This document shows, in pieces, positions 9,185 to 16,369 of a stretch of 64,000 nucleotides of DNA (within the stretch, counting starts at the first letter, position 1; the number at the start of each line of letters is the position of its first letter). The notes under the pieces are model-generated. The model was not told the DNA's origin. It worked only from the letters and a program-made list of their open reading frames with translations, and did no database searches. Source of the DNA: Pantoea eucrina. Its GTDB lineage: Bacteria > Pseudomonadota > Gammaproteobacteria > Enterobacterales > Enterobacteriaceae. Where the stretch lies: contig NZ_MAYN01000008.1 of NCBI RefSeq assembly GCF_001691555.1, positions 1,976,682 through 2,040,681 of the forward strand. Direction: 5' to 3'. The translations under genes were made by a program, and so were the position numbers.

Positions 9185-10024
9185 TTAACGACGGCGCAGC
9201 ACGCCGCCGCATGGCCCTGTCAGAACAGAGAGCAGAAACAGCCCGGCCGCACTCAGCACCACGGCTGGCCCGGCAGGCAGCGAGTAGTACCAGGAGAGCA
9301 TCAGACCGCTTAATGCAGCAGCGATGGCCAGCAGCACAGCGATAAACAGCAGCGGAGTGAGCCGCCGGCTCCAGAAGCGGGCGCTGATAGCGGGCAGCAT
9401 CATTAGCCCGACTGACATCAGCGTGCCCAGAATTTGAAAGCCAGCGACCAGGTTGAGTACAACCAGCAGCAGAAACAGTCCCTGTACCAGCGGTGCGCTC
9501 CAGCGGTTCTGCACCCGCAGGAAATCGGGATCGAAGGCGTCAATCACCAGCGGCCGGAAAATCAGCGCCAGCGTCAGAAGCGTGAACGCGGCGATAGCGG
9601 CTACCAGAATAAGTGCATGACTGTCCACCGCCAGCAGCGAACCAAACAGCACGTGCAGCAGATCCACGCTGGAGCCGCGCAGCGAAACCAGCGTGACACC
9701 CAGCGCCAGCGAGCCAAGATAGAATCCGGAAAAGCTGGCATCCTCTTTTAACGGGGTGTAGCGACTGACGGCACCGGAGAGCAGCGCCACGATCAGTCCC
9801 GCCAGCAGTCCGCCTGCGCCCATCGCCACCAGCGACAGACCTGAGAGCAGATAGCCTATCGCCGCACCGGGTAATATCGCATGTGATAACGCATCGCCTA
9901 TCAGGCTCATACGGCGCAGCGACAGAAACACGCCCAGCGGAGTAGCGCTCAGCGCCAGCGCAATACAGGCCACCAGCGCCCGACGCATAAAGCCAAATTC
10001 AATGAAAGGCTGCAGCAGCGTCAT
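9185..10024 (-). CDS. Metal ABC transporter permease (ZnuB/ABC-3 family)
   Basis: Inner-membrane subunit of the metal importer, 279 residues with about eight hydrophobic segments. The conserved ABC-3 region RRMSLIGDALSHAILPGAAIGY lies near residues 37-58 as GDALSHAILPG with flanking residues. This is the family segment that contacts the ATPase and lines the path. It overlaps the ATPase gene by four bases (ATGA), so the two are translationally coupled. The binding-protein gene follows 21 bases later. It looks intact. Confidence 0.9.
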   Translation of the reverse strand: MTLLQPFIEFGFMRRALVACIALALSATPLGVFLSLRRMSLIGDALSHAILPGAAIGYLLSGLSLVAMGAGGLLAGLIVALLSGAVSRYTPLKEDASFSGFYLGSLALGVTLVSLRGSSVDLLHVLFGSLLAVDSHALILVAAIAAFTLLTLALIFRPLVIDAFDPDFLRVQNRWSAPLVQGLFLLLVVLNLVAGFQILGTLMSVGLMMLPAISARFWSRRLTPLLFIAVLLAIAAALSGLMLSWYYSLPAGPAVVLSAAGLFLLSVLTGPCGGVLRRR

Positions 10025-10662
10025 GATGTCACCTGCGCGCTCGTCGTCGTGCGGTCCAGCGATAACTCTGCGCTGAAGTAACGGCTGACCAGCGGTCTGT
10101 CGTGCAGGACCACCAGCAGCGTCGTGCCCTGCTGCTGCTGCTGCCGGAGCAGGGCCATCAGCAGGGTAACGGTAGATGCATCAATAGCGCTGAAAGGTTC
10201 ATCCAGCAGCCAGACCCGGCTCTGCTGCATCAGAAGCCGGGCAAACAGGATCCGCTGTAGCTGGCCGCCAGATAGCATGGCCGGCTGCGCATCAGCAAAT
10301 GCCCGCATCTGTACGGCGTCCAGCGCAGCGTCAATCTCTTTGCGCAGCGCCCGGTTAAGGCCGCCAAACCAGCCGCAGCGTGGCCAGCAGCCGGTAGCCA
10401 CCAGTTCATACACCGTAAGCGGAAAACGTATTTCCAGCTCACTGCGCTGTGGCAGCCAGCCAATGGCGCTGGCAGGCACGCTGATCAGGCAGGAGCCGGA
10501 AACAGGTGCTATCACACCCGCCAGCGTCTTCAGCAGCGTTGATTTTCCGCTGCCGTTTGCGCCGGTCAGCGCTGTCATGCTGCCCGCAGTCAGTTCTCCG
10601 TCGGGAATTGCTGTTATCGCCTGCCCGCGGTATCCGACATGCAGCTGATTAAAATGAATCAT
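10021..10662 (-). CDS. Metal ABC transporter ATPase (ZnuC-like)
   Basis: ATP-hydrolysing subunit, 213 residues. It has a Walker A GANGSGKSTLLK near residues 34-45, the signature LSGGQLQRI, and Walker B VWLLDEPFSAID with the catalytic Glu, followed by a switch His in VVLHDR. At 213 residues it is shorter than E. coli ZnuC (251) and lacks a C-terminal extension. A GGGGA ribosome-binding site lies eight bases upstream, inside the preceding 34-codon ORF, and the ATG overlaps that ORF's stop codon. Confidence 0.9.
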   Translation of the reverse strand: MIHFNQLHVGYRGQAITAIPDGELTAGSMTALTGANGSGKSTLLKTLAGVIAPVSGSCLISVPASAIGWLPQRSELEIRFPLTVYELVATGCWPRCGWFGGLNRALRKEIDAALDAVQMRAFADAQPAMLSGGQLQRILFARLLMQQSRVWLLDEPFSAIDASTVTLLMALLRQQQQQGTTLLVVLHDRPLVSRYFSAELSLDRTTTSAQVTS

Positions 10663-10763
10663 GCTCTGATTCCCCAGAGGAGACAGAGCGCCAGCACAGT
10701 GATGAGCATCATGACAACCATCAGACGTCTGCCGACGGAAAGTAATATACCGCTGTTACGCAT
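10659..10763 (-). CDS. Small membrane ORF (34 aa) leading the metal transporter operon
   Basis: A 34-codon ORF beginning MRNSGILLSVGRRLM and continuing as one hydrophobic helix (about residues 15-32) that ends WGIRA. Two Arg precede the helix, which suggests a cytoplasmic N-terminus. Its TGA overlaps the ATG of the ATPase (ATGA), so it is the first gene of the operon. AAAGG lies only two bases before its ATG, which is close for a ribosome-binding site. I recognise no family. It could be a transporter accessory peptide or a coupling leader, and it may not be conserved. Confidence 0.5.
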   Translation of the reverse strand: MRNSGILLSVGRRLMVVMMLITVLALCLLWGIRA

Positions 10764-10777
10764 AGCCTTTACCATTA

Positions 10778-10792
10778 CGTTATAACATAACA
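10778..10792 (-). promoter_or_regulatory. Zur-type operator of the metal ABC operon
   Basis: Read on the minus strand, TGTTATGTTATAACG matches the palindrome TGTTATA-N-TATAACA at 12 of 14 positions. It ends 14 bases before the small ORF at 10763. The divergent gene at 10885 starts about 90 bases away on the other side, so the box might affect both. Confidence 0.78.
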
Positions 10793-10884
10793 ATATGGTA
10801 ACGGGTTTACCGGCAAAGAACGTACAAAGAAGTGTTTCAAAAATTGATCGCTGCTGAAAGTGGCTTCATCGGGCAGATGAGCTG

Positions 10885-11343
10885 ATGATACGGCCCATTG
10901 CAATAATCGCCGTTAACATTAACGACCTGCTTGCATTACCATCAGCAAGACTCAATGATAGCGTTACGATCTTTTTTACGGGATACGCTATGCAGGCTAT
11001 TATTAATGCGAACGTTGCGACAGGTGAACATGACTGTGACAAACTTCGCAACATCATTCAGGGGAATATTCTTAAAATAGCGGAAGCACTGGCCGGTGAG
11101 TTAGGCTGGTATTCGCAGAATGCCCAATTAGTTCCCGAAAGTTTTCAGGTCATTTCTATTAAAGCTGTTAATTCAGATAGTTTTAAAATGCTTTATGAAT
11201 TTTCCTGGGATCTATTTAACCCCTGTCTGGATTTGAACGAAACCTTTACCCGACATGAAGAAGTCAGATTCCATGTAAAGCCCGGTGCACTGGTGTTTGA
11301 TGTGATTGACAATTCGCGTCTCTCGCCTGCTGATGAATTGTAA
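10885..11343 (+). CDS. Hypothetical protein, no recognised family
   Basis: A 152-codon frame with no domain that I recognise. The predicted protein is soluble, without a signal peptide or clear membrane helix. The C-terminal half (GWYSQNAQLVPESFQV ... VRFHVKPGALVFDVIDNSRL) looks like ordinary folded alpha/beta protein. The region is more AT-rich than its neighbours. The start is uncertain: ATG 10885 has only a weak ribosome-binding site and ATG 10990 is an alternative. It lies between the Zur-type box at 10778 and tomB, a position with no equivalent in E. coli. Confidence 0.6.
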   Translation: MIRPIAIIAVNINDLLALPSARLNDSVTIFFTGYAMQAIINANVATGEHDCDKLRNIIQGNILKIAEALAGELGWYSQNAQLVPESFQVISIKAVNSDSFKMLYEFSWDLFNPCLDLNETFTRHEEVRFHVKPGALVFDVIDNSRLSPADEL

Positions 11344-11488
11344 TATTTAGTAATTGAGGTGAGCAAAACTAATGATTGTGGATTATATTTAACAGGTCGC
11401 TGAATTATTTTTATTCGTGATCGCTCCCTGGTAGCTCTTTTAAAACTCGCCGCGCTGCGGCTCCTGTGCTCGCTATGGAGGGAAAAAG

Positions 11489-11866
11489 ATGGACGAATAC
11501 TCACCGAAACGGCATGATATTGCCCAGCTTAAATTCTTGTGTGAAAACCTGTATGACGAGAGCATGGCTACCCTGAGCGAAAATCATCGCGACTGGGTGA
11601 ACGATCCTGCTTCTTCAGCTAATTTACAGCTCAACGATTTTATTGAGCATATTGCTTCTTTCACCATGAATTACAAAATTAAGCATACGGAAGATGAGTC
11701 GCTGATTTCACAAATTGACGAATATCTTGATGATACCTTTATGCTTTTTAGCAGTTACAGTATCAATGCAAAGGATCTTCAGCGCTGGCAGCGCTCCGCT
11801 AAGCGCTTATTTAATATTTTTGCCGAAGAGTGTGCTTATCTTCAGCAACCGAGCCATTCCTTTTAG
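11489..11866 (+). CDS. tomB: TomB, Hha partner protein
   Basis: The 125-residue product starts MDEYSPKRHDIAQLKFLCE and contains QIDEYLDDTFMLFSSY, matching E. coli TomB. TomB attenuates Hha toxicity and affects biofilm formation; the pair behaves like an oxygen-dependent antitoxin-toxin couple. A strong GGAGGG lies six bases before ATG 11489. hha follows after 24 bases. The C-terminal tail (YLQQPSHSF) differs from that of E. coli. Confidence 0.96.
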   Translation: MDEYSPKRHDIAQLKFLCENLYDESMATLSENHRDWVNDPASSANLQLNDFIEHIASFTMNYKIKHTEDESLISQIDEYLDDTFMLFSSYSINAKDLQRWQRSAKRLFNIFAEECAYLQQPSHSF

Positions 11867-11890
11867 CATCAGAGTGAGAATATTTTTTTC

Positions 11891-12109
11891 ATGAGCAATC
11901 AAATCCTGACCAAGACCGACTATTTGATGCGCCTGCGTCGTTGTCGTTCAATTGACACCCTTGAGCGGGTCATTGAAAAAAATAAGTATGAATTACCGGA
12001 CAGTGAACTGGCAGTATTCTATTCAGCGGCCGATCATCGTCTTGCTGAACTGACCATGAACAAACTCTACGATAAAGTACCAGGTTCTGTGTGGAAATAT
12101 GTTCGTTAG
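11891..12109 (+). CDS. hha: Hha, H-NS-associated expression modulator
   Basis: A 72-residue protein, almost identical in length and core to E. coli Hha ([50 protein letters not shown]). Hha binds the H-NS oligomerisation domain and strengthens silencing of horizontally acquired genes. It lies directly after tomB in the conserved order, and the two are probably co-transcribed. No clear intrinsic terminator was seen before the convergent 4.5S RNA gene. Confidence 0.97.
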   Translation: MSNQILTKTDYLMRLRRCRSIDTLERVIEKNKYELPDSELAVFYSAADHRLAELTMNKLYDKVPGSVWKYVR

Positions 12110-12204
12110 GTGACGCTGCTTCTGTTGCCGGGCAGTAAAACCGGAATAAGGCAAAGGAGTGCCGGAATGCCCTGGGCAGGCGTGGCTATTTGATGGCCTG
12201 AAAT

Positions 12205-12318
12205 GGGTGGAGGCCCTGCCAGCTACATCCCGGCACACGCGTCGCCTGCTGCGGCTGCTTCCTTCCGGACCTGACCGAGTTCACAAGTTAGCGTTGCGGG
12301 AGAACCAACAGGGCCTCC
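12205..12318 (-). ncRNA. ffs: 4.5S RNA of the signal recognition particle
   Basis: The 114-base minus-strand sequence folds as the long SRP hairpin. The 5' end GGAGGCCCTGTTGG pairs with the 3' end of the RNA (CAGGGCCTCCACCC). The apical part has the conserved Ffh-binding segment GGTCAGGTCCGGAAGGAAGCAG with its GGAA tetraloop, given here as GTCAGGTCC and GGAAGGAAGCAG. The length equals that of E. coli. It assembles with Ffh for co-translational membrane targeting. A short precursor leader upstream would be removed by RNase P. Confidence 0.97.
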
Positions 12319-12348
12319 ATTGAGTGCCCCCTTATCGGGAGCGGGGGC

Positions 12349-12377
12349 ATTATCAGCGAACGCCTGTGCAATTGCAA
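12349..12377 (-). promoter_or_regulatory. ffs: Probable ffs promoter
   Basis: On the minus strand, TTGCAA (12372-12377) is followed after 17 bases by GATAAT (12349-12354), then a GC-rich stretch (GCCCCCG) at the expected start. A GC-rich discriminator is typical of stable RNA genes under growth-rate control. It lies about 30 bases upstream of the mature 5' end. Confidence 0.7.
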
Positions 12378-12460
12378 GGGTAAGCCAGACAACCGTTGTT
12401 TTCTTGAACAGGCAGCCGCTGTTCACTCCCCTGCTTCCGCTTTCTTTTTTATTACACTGA

Positions 12461-12775
12461 ATGATGAATGATTCGCTAAATTTTCCCGCGCGCGTCTGGC
12501 ACATTGTGGCAGCGATACCGCGTGGTCAGGTGACCACCTATGGTGACATTGCCTTACTGGCGGGTTCGCCGCGGGCGGCTCGTCAGGTTGGGGGCGTACT
12601 GCGCCGTCTGCCGCCCGGGAGCACGCTGCCCTGGCATCGCGTTGTTAACCGACACGGACATATTTCTCTGCAGGGCGACGACCTGCGGCGTCAGCGTGAT
12701 GCGCTGGAGGCAGAAGGGGTAAACGTCAGTGAGGAGGGTGAGATCGATATGGCACGTTATCGCTGGAAAATTTGA
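12461..12775 (+). CDS. ybaZ: Alkyltransferase-like protein YbaZ (Atl)
   Basis: Binds O6-alkylguanine lesions and passes them to nucleotide excision repair. The 104-residue MGMT-like domain has PWHRVVN in place of the PCHRV active site of true methyltransferases, so Trp replaces the reactive Cys. VTTYGDIA and GSPRAARQVGGVLRRLP match the DNA-binding helix-turn-helix and arginine-finger region. Two adjacent ATGs (12461, 12464) are possible starts. It lies beside ffs as in E. coli. It is shorter than the annotated E. coli form, which has an N-terminal extension. Confidence 0.94.
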   Translation: MMNDSLNFPARVWHIVAAIPRGQVTTYGDIALLAGSPRAARQVGGVLRRLPPGSTLPWHRVVNRHGHISLQGDDLRRQRDALEAEGVNVSEEGEIDMARYRWKI

Positions 12776-12811
12776 TCAGCAGGCCCATGACAGGCCCGCT
12801 GATACTGCAGG

Positions 12812-13369
12812 TTACAGGCTGGTCGGAGCCGGCACTGAAGCGGATGGCGTTACCTGAGTGGGTGATGTCGACGGAACCGTGGTAGCGGCACCCGGCTGGG
12901 TTGGCATCGCGCGATTGGCTACCGGCACCAGCAGCAGTTCAGCTTTGGTACCGCCCTGGGTGATAACCGGCTTCACCGTATCGGTTACAAACGCCAGTTT
13001 GCCATCCATGGTGATAGCTGCGCTCAGCAAAATGCGTGCATCTGGCTGAATGTCTGCCGGATTAAAGGGCAGAATAAACTGGAAAGGTGACTGTTTGCCT
13101 TCGGTACGTACGGCACGCTGTGCCAGCACTTTAGAAGGCGCATCTGCCAGCGACGCGTCCGCCAGCGTCACAGTCAGTACCGCATCCGGCGGCAGCGCAA
13201 TGCGCTGACGGATATAAACAGAACCACTTACGTTAGGCTGCTTGATAGCCGACTGCTGGCCGGCAACCGCCGAGCCGAGCGTAGGTGTCGGAACCGGTTT
13301 GCTGTGGTCAGCACACCCTGTAATAGCCGCAGCCAGTGTCATACCGCTAATAACCTGCCAGAGTTTCAT
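12812..13369 (-). CDS. ybaY: YbaY-family lipoprotein
   Basis: A 185-residue lipoprotein of unclear function with lipobox AITGC, giving Cys19. The body carries SGSVYIRQRIALPPDAVLTV, typical of the YbaY/DUF (META-like) beta-sandwich family, and a C-terminal tail rich in Pro, Thr and Ser that is probably disordered. It is divergent from tesB and convergent with ybaZ. E. coli YbaY has a similar length (190). Regulation could not be judged from the 200-base upstream gap, where nothing stands out. Confidence 0.9.
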   Translation of the reverse strand: MKLWQVISGMTLAAAITGCADHSKPVPTPTLGSAVAGQQSAIKQPNVSGSVYIRQRIALPPDAVLTVTLADASLADAPSKVLAQRAVRTEGKQSPFQFILPFNPADIQPDARILLSAAITMDGKLAFVTDTVKPVITQGGTKAELLLVPVANRAMPTQPGAATTVPSTSPTQVTPSASVPAPTSL

Positions 13370-13572
13370 CGATGTCGTCTCCTTATGAACACTATGATTG
13401 TCGGCGGTTAATTGTTTAACGGGTATTTCAACCGCCGATTGCTCTTAATTCTGGCACAGAAATCCGCATTGCGCCTGACCCGTCGCCCGTCACCAGAAAT
13501 CAGCGCAAACCCGTTGCGCAAACTGGTCGGATCTTTCACACTTGCGCCATATCTGCTGATGAGGACATGACT

Positions 13573-14436
13573 ATGAGTCAGGCGCTGACTAACCTGCTTA
13601 CGCTGTTAAATCTGGAAAAACTGGAAGAGGGCCTGTTCCGCGGACAGAGTGAAGATCTCGGTCTGCGTCAGGTGTTTGGCGGTCAGGTTGTGGGCCAGGC
13701 GCTCTATGCCGCCAAACAGACGGTGCCGGAAGATCGCATTATCCATTCATTTCATAGCTATTTTTTGCGTCCCGGCGACAGCCATAAAGCGATTATTTAT
13801 GATGTTGAAACGCTGCGCGACGGCAAAAGTTTCAGCGCGCGCCGCGTCAGTGCAGTACAGAATGGCCAGCCTATTTTCTATATGACTGCCTCATTTCAGG
13901 CCCCTGAAACCGGGTTTGAGCATCAGAACAGCATGCCTGCAGTACCCGGACCGGACGAACTGCCTTCCGAACGCGATCTGGCACAAAAACTTGCCGCGCA
14001 TTTGCCGCTGAAGCTGAAAGAGAAATTTCTTGCTGAGCGGCCACTGGATATTCGTCCGGTGCAGATCCACAACCCGTTAAAGGGCCACGTAGCTGAGCCG
14101 GTGCGCCAGGTCTGGCTGCGCGCCAATGGTCAGATGCCCGACGATCTTCGCATACATCAATATGTACTGGGCTACGCCTCCGATCTCAATTTTTTGCCGG
14201 TGGCGCTGCAGCCGCATGGCAAAGGGTTTCTGGAAGCCGATATGCAGGTGGCCACGATCGATCACTCTATGTGGTTTCACCGCCCGTTTGCTCTCTCAGA
14301 ATGGCTGCTTTACAGCGTGGTGAGCCCGTCTGCCTCTGGCGCACGCGGCTTTGTACGCGGCGAGTTCTATACGCAGGATGGCACGCTGGTGGCAACCACG
14401 GTGCAGGAAGGCGTCATGCGTCAGCGCGACGCATAA
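13573..14436 (+). CDS. tesB: Acyl-CoA thioesterase II
   Basis: Hydrolyses medium- and long-chain acyl-CoA to free fatty acid and CoA in the cytoplasm. It has a double hot-dog fold and 287 residues. The known catalytic triad is present at the E. coli positions: Asp204 in GYASD, Thr228 in ATID and Gln278 in TVQEG. The start at 13573 (MSQALTNLL) matches the family and has GAGG eight bases upstream; an ATG two codons earlier (13567) is less likely. It is followed directly by a terminator shared with amtB. Confidence 0.97.
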   Translation: MSQALTNLLTLLNLEKLEEGLFRGQSEDLGLRQVFGGQVVGQALYAAKQTVPEDRIIHSFHSYFLRPGDSHKAIIYDVETLRDGKSFSARRVSAVQNGQPIFYMTASFQAPETGFEHQNSMPAVPGPDELPSERDLAQKLAAHLPLKLKEKFLAERPLDIRPVQIHNPLKGHVAEPVRQVWLRANGQMPDDLRIHQYVLGYASDLNFLPVALQPHGKGFLEADMQVATIDHSMWFHRPFALSEWLLYSVVSPSASGARGFVRGEFYTQDGTLVATTVQEGVMRQRDA

Positions 14437-14464
14437 AAAAAGGGGCGATCCGATCGCCCCTTTT
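14434..14464. terminator. Bidirectional terminator between tesB and amtB
   Basis: The stem AGGGGCGATC-CGATCGCCCCT is flanked by seven A on the left and a T-run on the right (TTTTC). It should stop transcription from both convergent genes. Confidence 0.88.
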
Positions 14465-14477
14465 CTTCGGTTTCAGC

Positions 14478-15776
14478 TTACTGGTTATACGCGTTTTCGC
14501 CGTGGCTGTTTACATCCAGGCCCTCACGCTCCTGCTCTTCCGGTACCCGCAGGCCGACAATCACATCCGCCAGCTTGAAGCCGATAAAGGCCACCACACC
14601 GGACCAGACCACGGTCACGATACAGCTGAAGATCTGGACCCAGACCTGATGCCCCATGGTGACGCCTTCCGCATAGCCAACGCCACCCAGTGAGCCGGAG
14701 GCGAAGACGCCGGTCAGAATGCAGCCGAGGATGCCGCACACGCCGTGCACGCCAAAGACATCGCAGGGGTCATCAACGCGCAGCCATCTTTTCAGCGTCG
14801 TAACGCCCCAGATGCCCGCGAGCCCGCCCGCCAGACCAATGATCAGTGCGCCACCGACGCCCACGTAGCCACAGGCTGGCGTAATGGCAACCAGGCCGGC
14901 GATAAAGCCCGAGCAGGCACCCAGCAGCGAGGGCTTACCGCGCAGCGCCCATTCACCAAAGACCCAGGAGAGTACGGCACCTGCGGTGGCAACGACGGTG
15001 TTCACAAACGCCAGCGCAGCAATTTCATTGGCTGATGAAGCAGAACCGGCGTTAAAACCAAACCAGCCGACGTAGAGAATGGCCGTGCCGAGAAACACCA
15101 TGGGCAGGTTATGCGGTTTGAACGCTTCTTTGCCAAAACCTGCACGTTTACCCACCAGATAAGCGCCCACCAGACCCGCAACAGCGGCGTTGATATGCAC
15201 CACGGTACCGCCGGCAAAATCCAGCGCGCCATCCTGCGCCAGATAACCGCCGCCCCAGACCATATGCGCAATCGGCAGATAAGAGAGCGTCAGCCAGACG
15301 CCGACGAAAATCAGCACCGCTGAGAAGCGAATACGCTCTGCCAGTGCGCCTACGATCAACCCGACGGTAATACAGGCAAATGAAGCCTGAAACGCGACGT
15401 GAATATATTGATAAAAGCTGCCCATCACGGCTTTCAGCTCAATGTTTTTCAGCATCACCCACTGGAAGTTACCGAAAAAGGCGTTGCCCTCACTGAACGC
15501 CAGCGAGTAGCCATACACAACCCATAATACGCAGACCAGGGCAAAGGTAACGGCAACCTGTGTGAGCATGGATAAGACGTTTTTGCCGCGGATCAGGCCG
15601 CCATAAAACAGCGCGATGCCGGGGATCGTCATAAAAAGTACCAGCGCGGTACAAATCATCATAAAGGCGTTGTCCGCTTTATCCGCGACCGCAGGGGCAG
15701 CAGCCAGCGTCAGAGTGGGTAACAGCGCCAGGCTGGCAAGGCCCAGTTTCATCATCATTTTTTTCATTCTTTTCAT
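14478..15776 (-). CDS. amtB: AmtB ammonium transporter
   Basis: Trimeric inner-membrane ammonium channel, 432 residues with a signal peptide and eleven membrane segments. The twin-histidine pore residues are in PIAHMVWGGG and DVFGVHGVCG. The C-terminal regulatory tail RVPEEQEREGLDVNSHGENAY binds GlnK; it appears here as RVPEEQEREGLDV plus NSHGENAY. It lies 23 bases downstream of glnK in the universal glnK-amtB operon and is driven by the sigma-54 promoter upstream of glnK. Several ATGs crowd the 5' end; 15776 is the longest plausible start. Confidence 0.96.
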   Translation of the reverse strand: MKRMKKMMMKLGLASLALLPTLTLAAAPAVADKADNAFMMICTALVLFMTIPGIALFYGGLIRGKNVLSMLTQVAVTFALVCVLWVVYGYSLAFSEGNAFFGNFQWVMLKNIELKAVMGSFYQYIHVAFQASFACITVGLIVGALAERIRFSAVLIFVGVWLTLSYLPIAHMVWGGGYLAQDGALDFAGGTVVHINAAVAGLVGAYLVGKRAGFGKEAFKPHNLPMVFLGTAILYVGWFGFNAGSASSANEIAALAFVNTVVATAGAVLSWVFGEWALRGKPSLLGACSGFIAGLVAITPACGYVGVGGALIIGLAGGLAGIWGVTTLKRWLRVDDPCDVFGVHGVCGILGCILTGVFASGSLGGVGYAEGVTMGHQVWVQIFSCIVTVVWSGVVAFIGFKLADVIVGLRVPEEQEREGLDVNSHGENAYNQ

Positions 15777-15799
15777 CCCATCTCAAGTCAGAACCCGGA

Positions 15800-16138
15800 T
15801 CAGAGCGCCGCTTCGTCAGTTTCACCGGTACGGATACGTATCACCCGCTGCAGCTCAGCGACGAAAATTTTGCCGTCGCCAATTTTGCCGGTGTAGGCCG
15901 CTTTACTGATGACATCAACCACTTCATCCAGCTGGTCATCTGCAATCGCAATATCAATTTTTACTTTTGGCAGGAAGTTAACGCTGTACTCAGCCCCGCG
16001 ATAGAGTTCGGCATGCCCTTTCTGGCGGCCAAAACCTTTAACTTCAGATACCGTCAGTCCCTGAATGCCGATGGAGGATAGCGCCTCGCGGACATCCTCC
16101 AGCTTGAATGGTTTGATTACCACGGTAACCAGCTTCAT
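15800..16138 (-). CDS. glnK: Nitrogen regulatory protein P-II (GlnK)
   Basis: A 112-residue PII signal protein that senses 2-oxoglutarate, ATP and ADP and blocks AmtB when nitrogen is plentiful. The T-loop uridylylation site Tyr51 is present in RGAEYSVNF. The ATP-binding segment GKIGDGKIFV is intact. The start MKLVTVVIKPFKLEDV at 16138 is canonical; the frame is open 25 codons further upstream but without family support. It is the first gene of glnK-amtB, with an enhancer-dependent promoter. Confidence 0.97.
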   Translation of the reverse strand: MKLVTVVIKPFKLEDVREALSSIGIQGLTVSEVKGFGRQKGHAELYRGAEYSVNFLPKVKIDIAIADDQLDEVVDVISKAAYTGKIGDGKIFVAELQRVIRIRTGETDEAAL

Positions 16139-16189
16139 ACGTCCCCTCCGGATTAAACACAACTGCACGATGTATACGCAGTGGTTGAA

Positions 16190-16204
16190 GCAAAGGGTGT
16201 GCCA
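16190..16204 (-). promoter_or_regulatory. Sigma-54 promoter of glnK-amtB
   Basis: TGGCACACCCTTTGC on the minus strand is a perfect -24/-12 match (TGGCAC-N5-TTGC). It lies about 50 bases upstream of the glnK start. Confidence 0.92.
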
Positions 16205-16288
16205 GAAATGCAAAACGCCTGTTATTGCGGTGGCGGTGCAGGTTCAGCCCGGCGCAATACTGCCGGGCTGAATGAAGGGTGCGGAGCC

Positions 16289-16305
16289 TGCACCTCTTTG
16301 GTGCT
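16289..16305. promoter_or_regulatory. NtrC-type enhancer site
   Basis: TGCACCTCTTTGGTGCT is an almost perfect match to the NtrC palindrome TGCACC-N5-GGTGCA. It lies about 85-100 bases upstream of the sigma-54 promoter at 16190, the usual enhancer distance. Extra GGTGCA half sites lie nearby (about 16236 and 16319). Confidence 0.78.
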
Positions 16306-16369
16306 CAGGGCATTAAAGCGGTGCAGAAGTGAAGGAAGAGCGGGTCAGCATGAACAAAAAAGGTGCAAT

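Noticed and set aside
12223-12504. A 93-codon minus-strand frame across the ffs promoter and the ybaZ start
   Set aside because: It overlaps the 4.5S RNA gene and its promoter, and the translation shows no family features.
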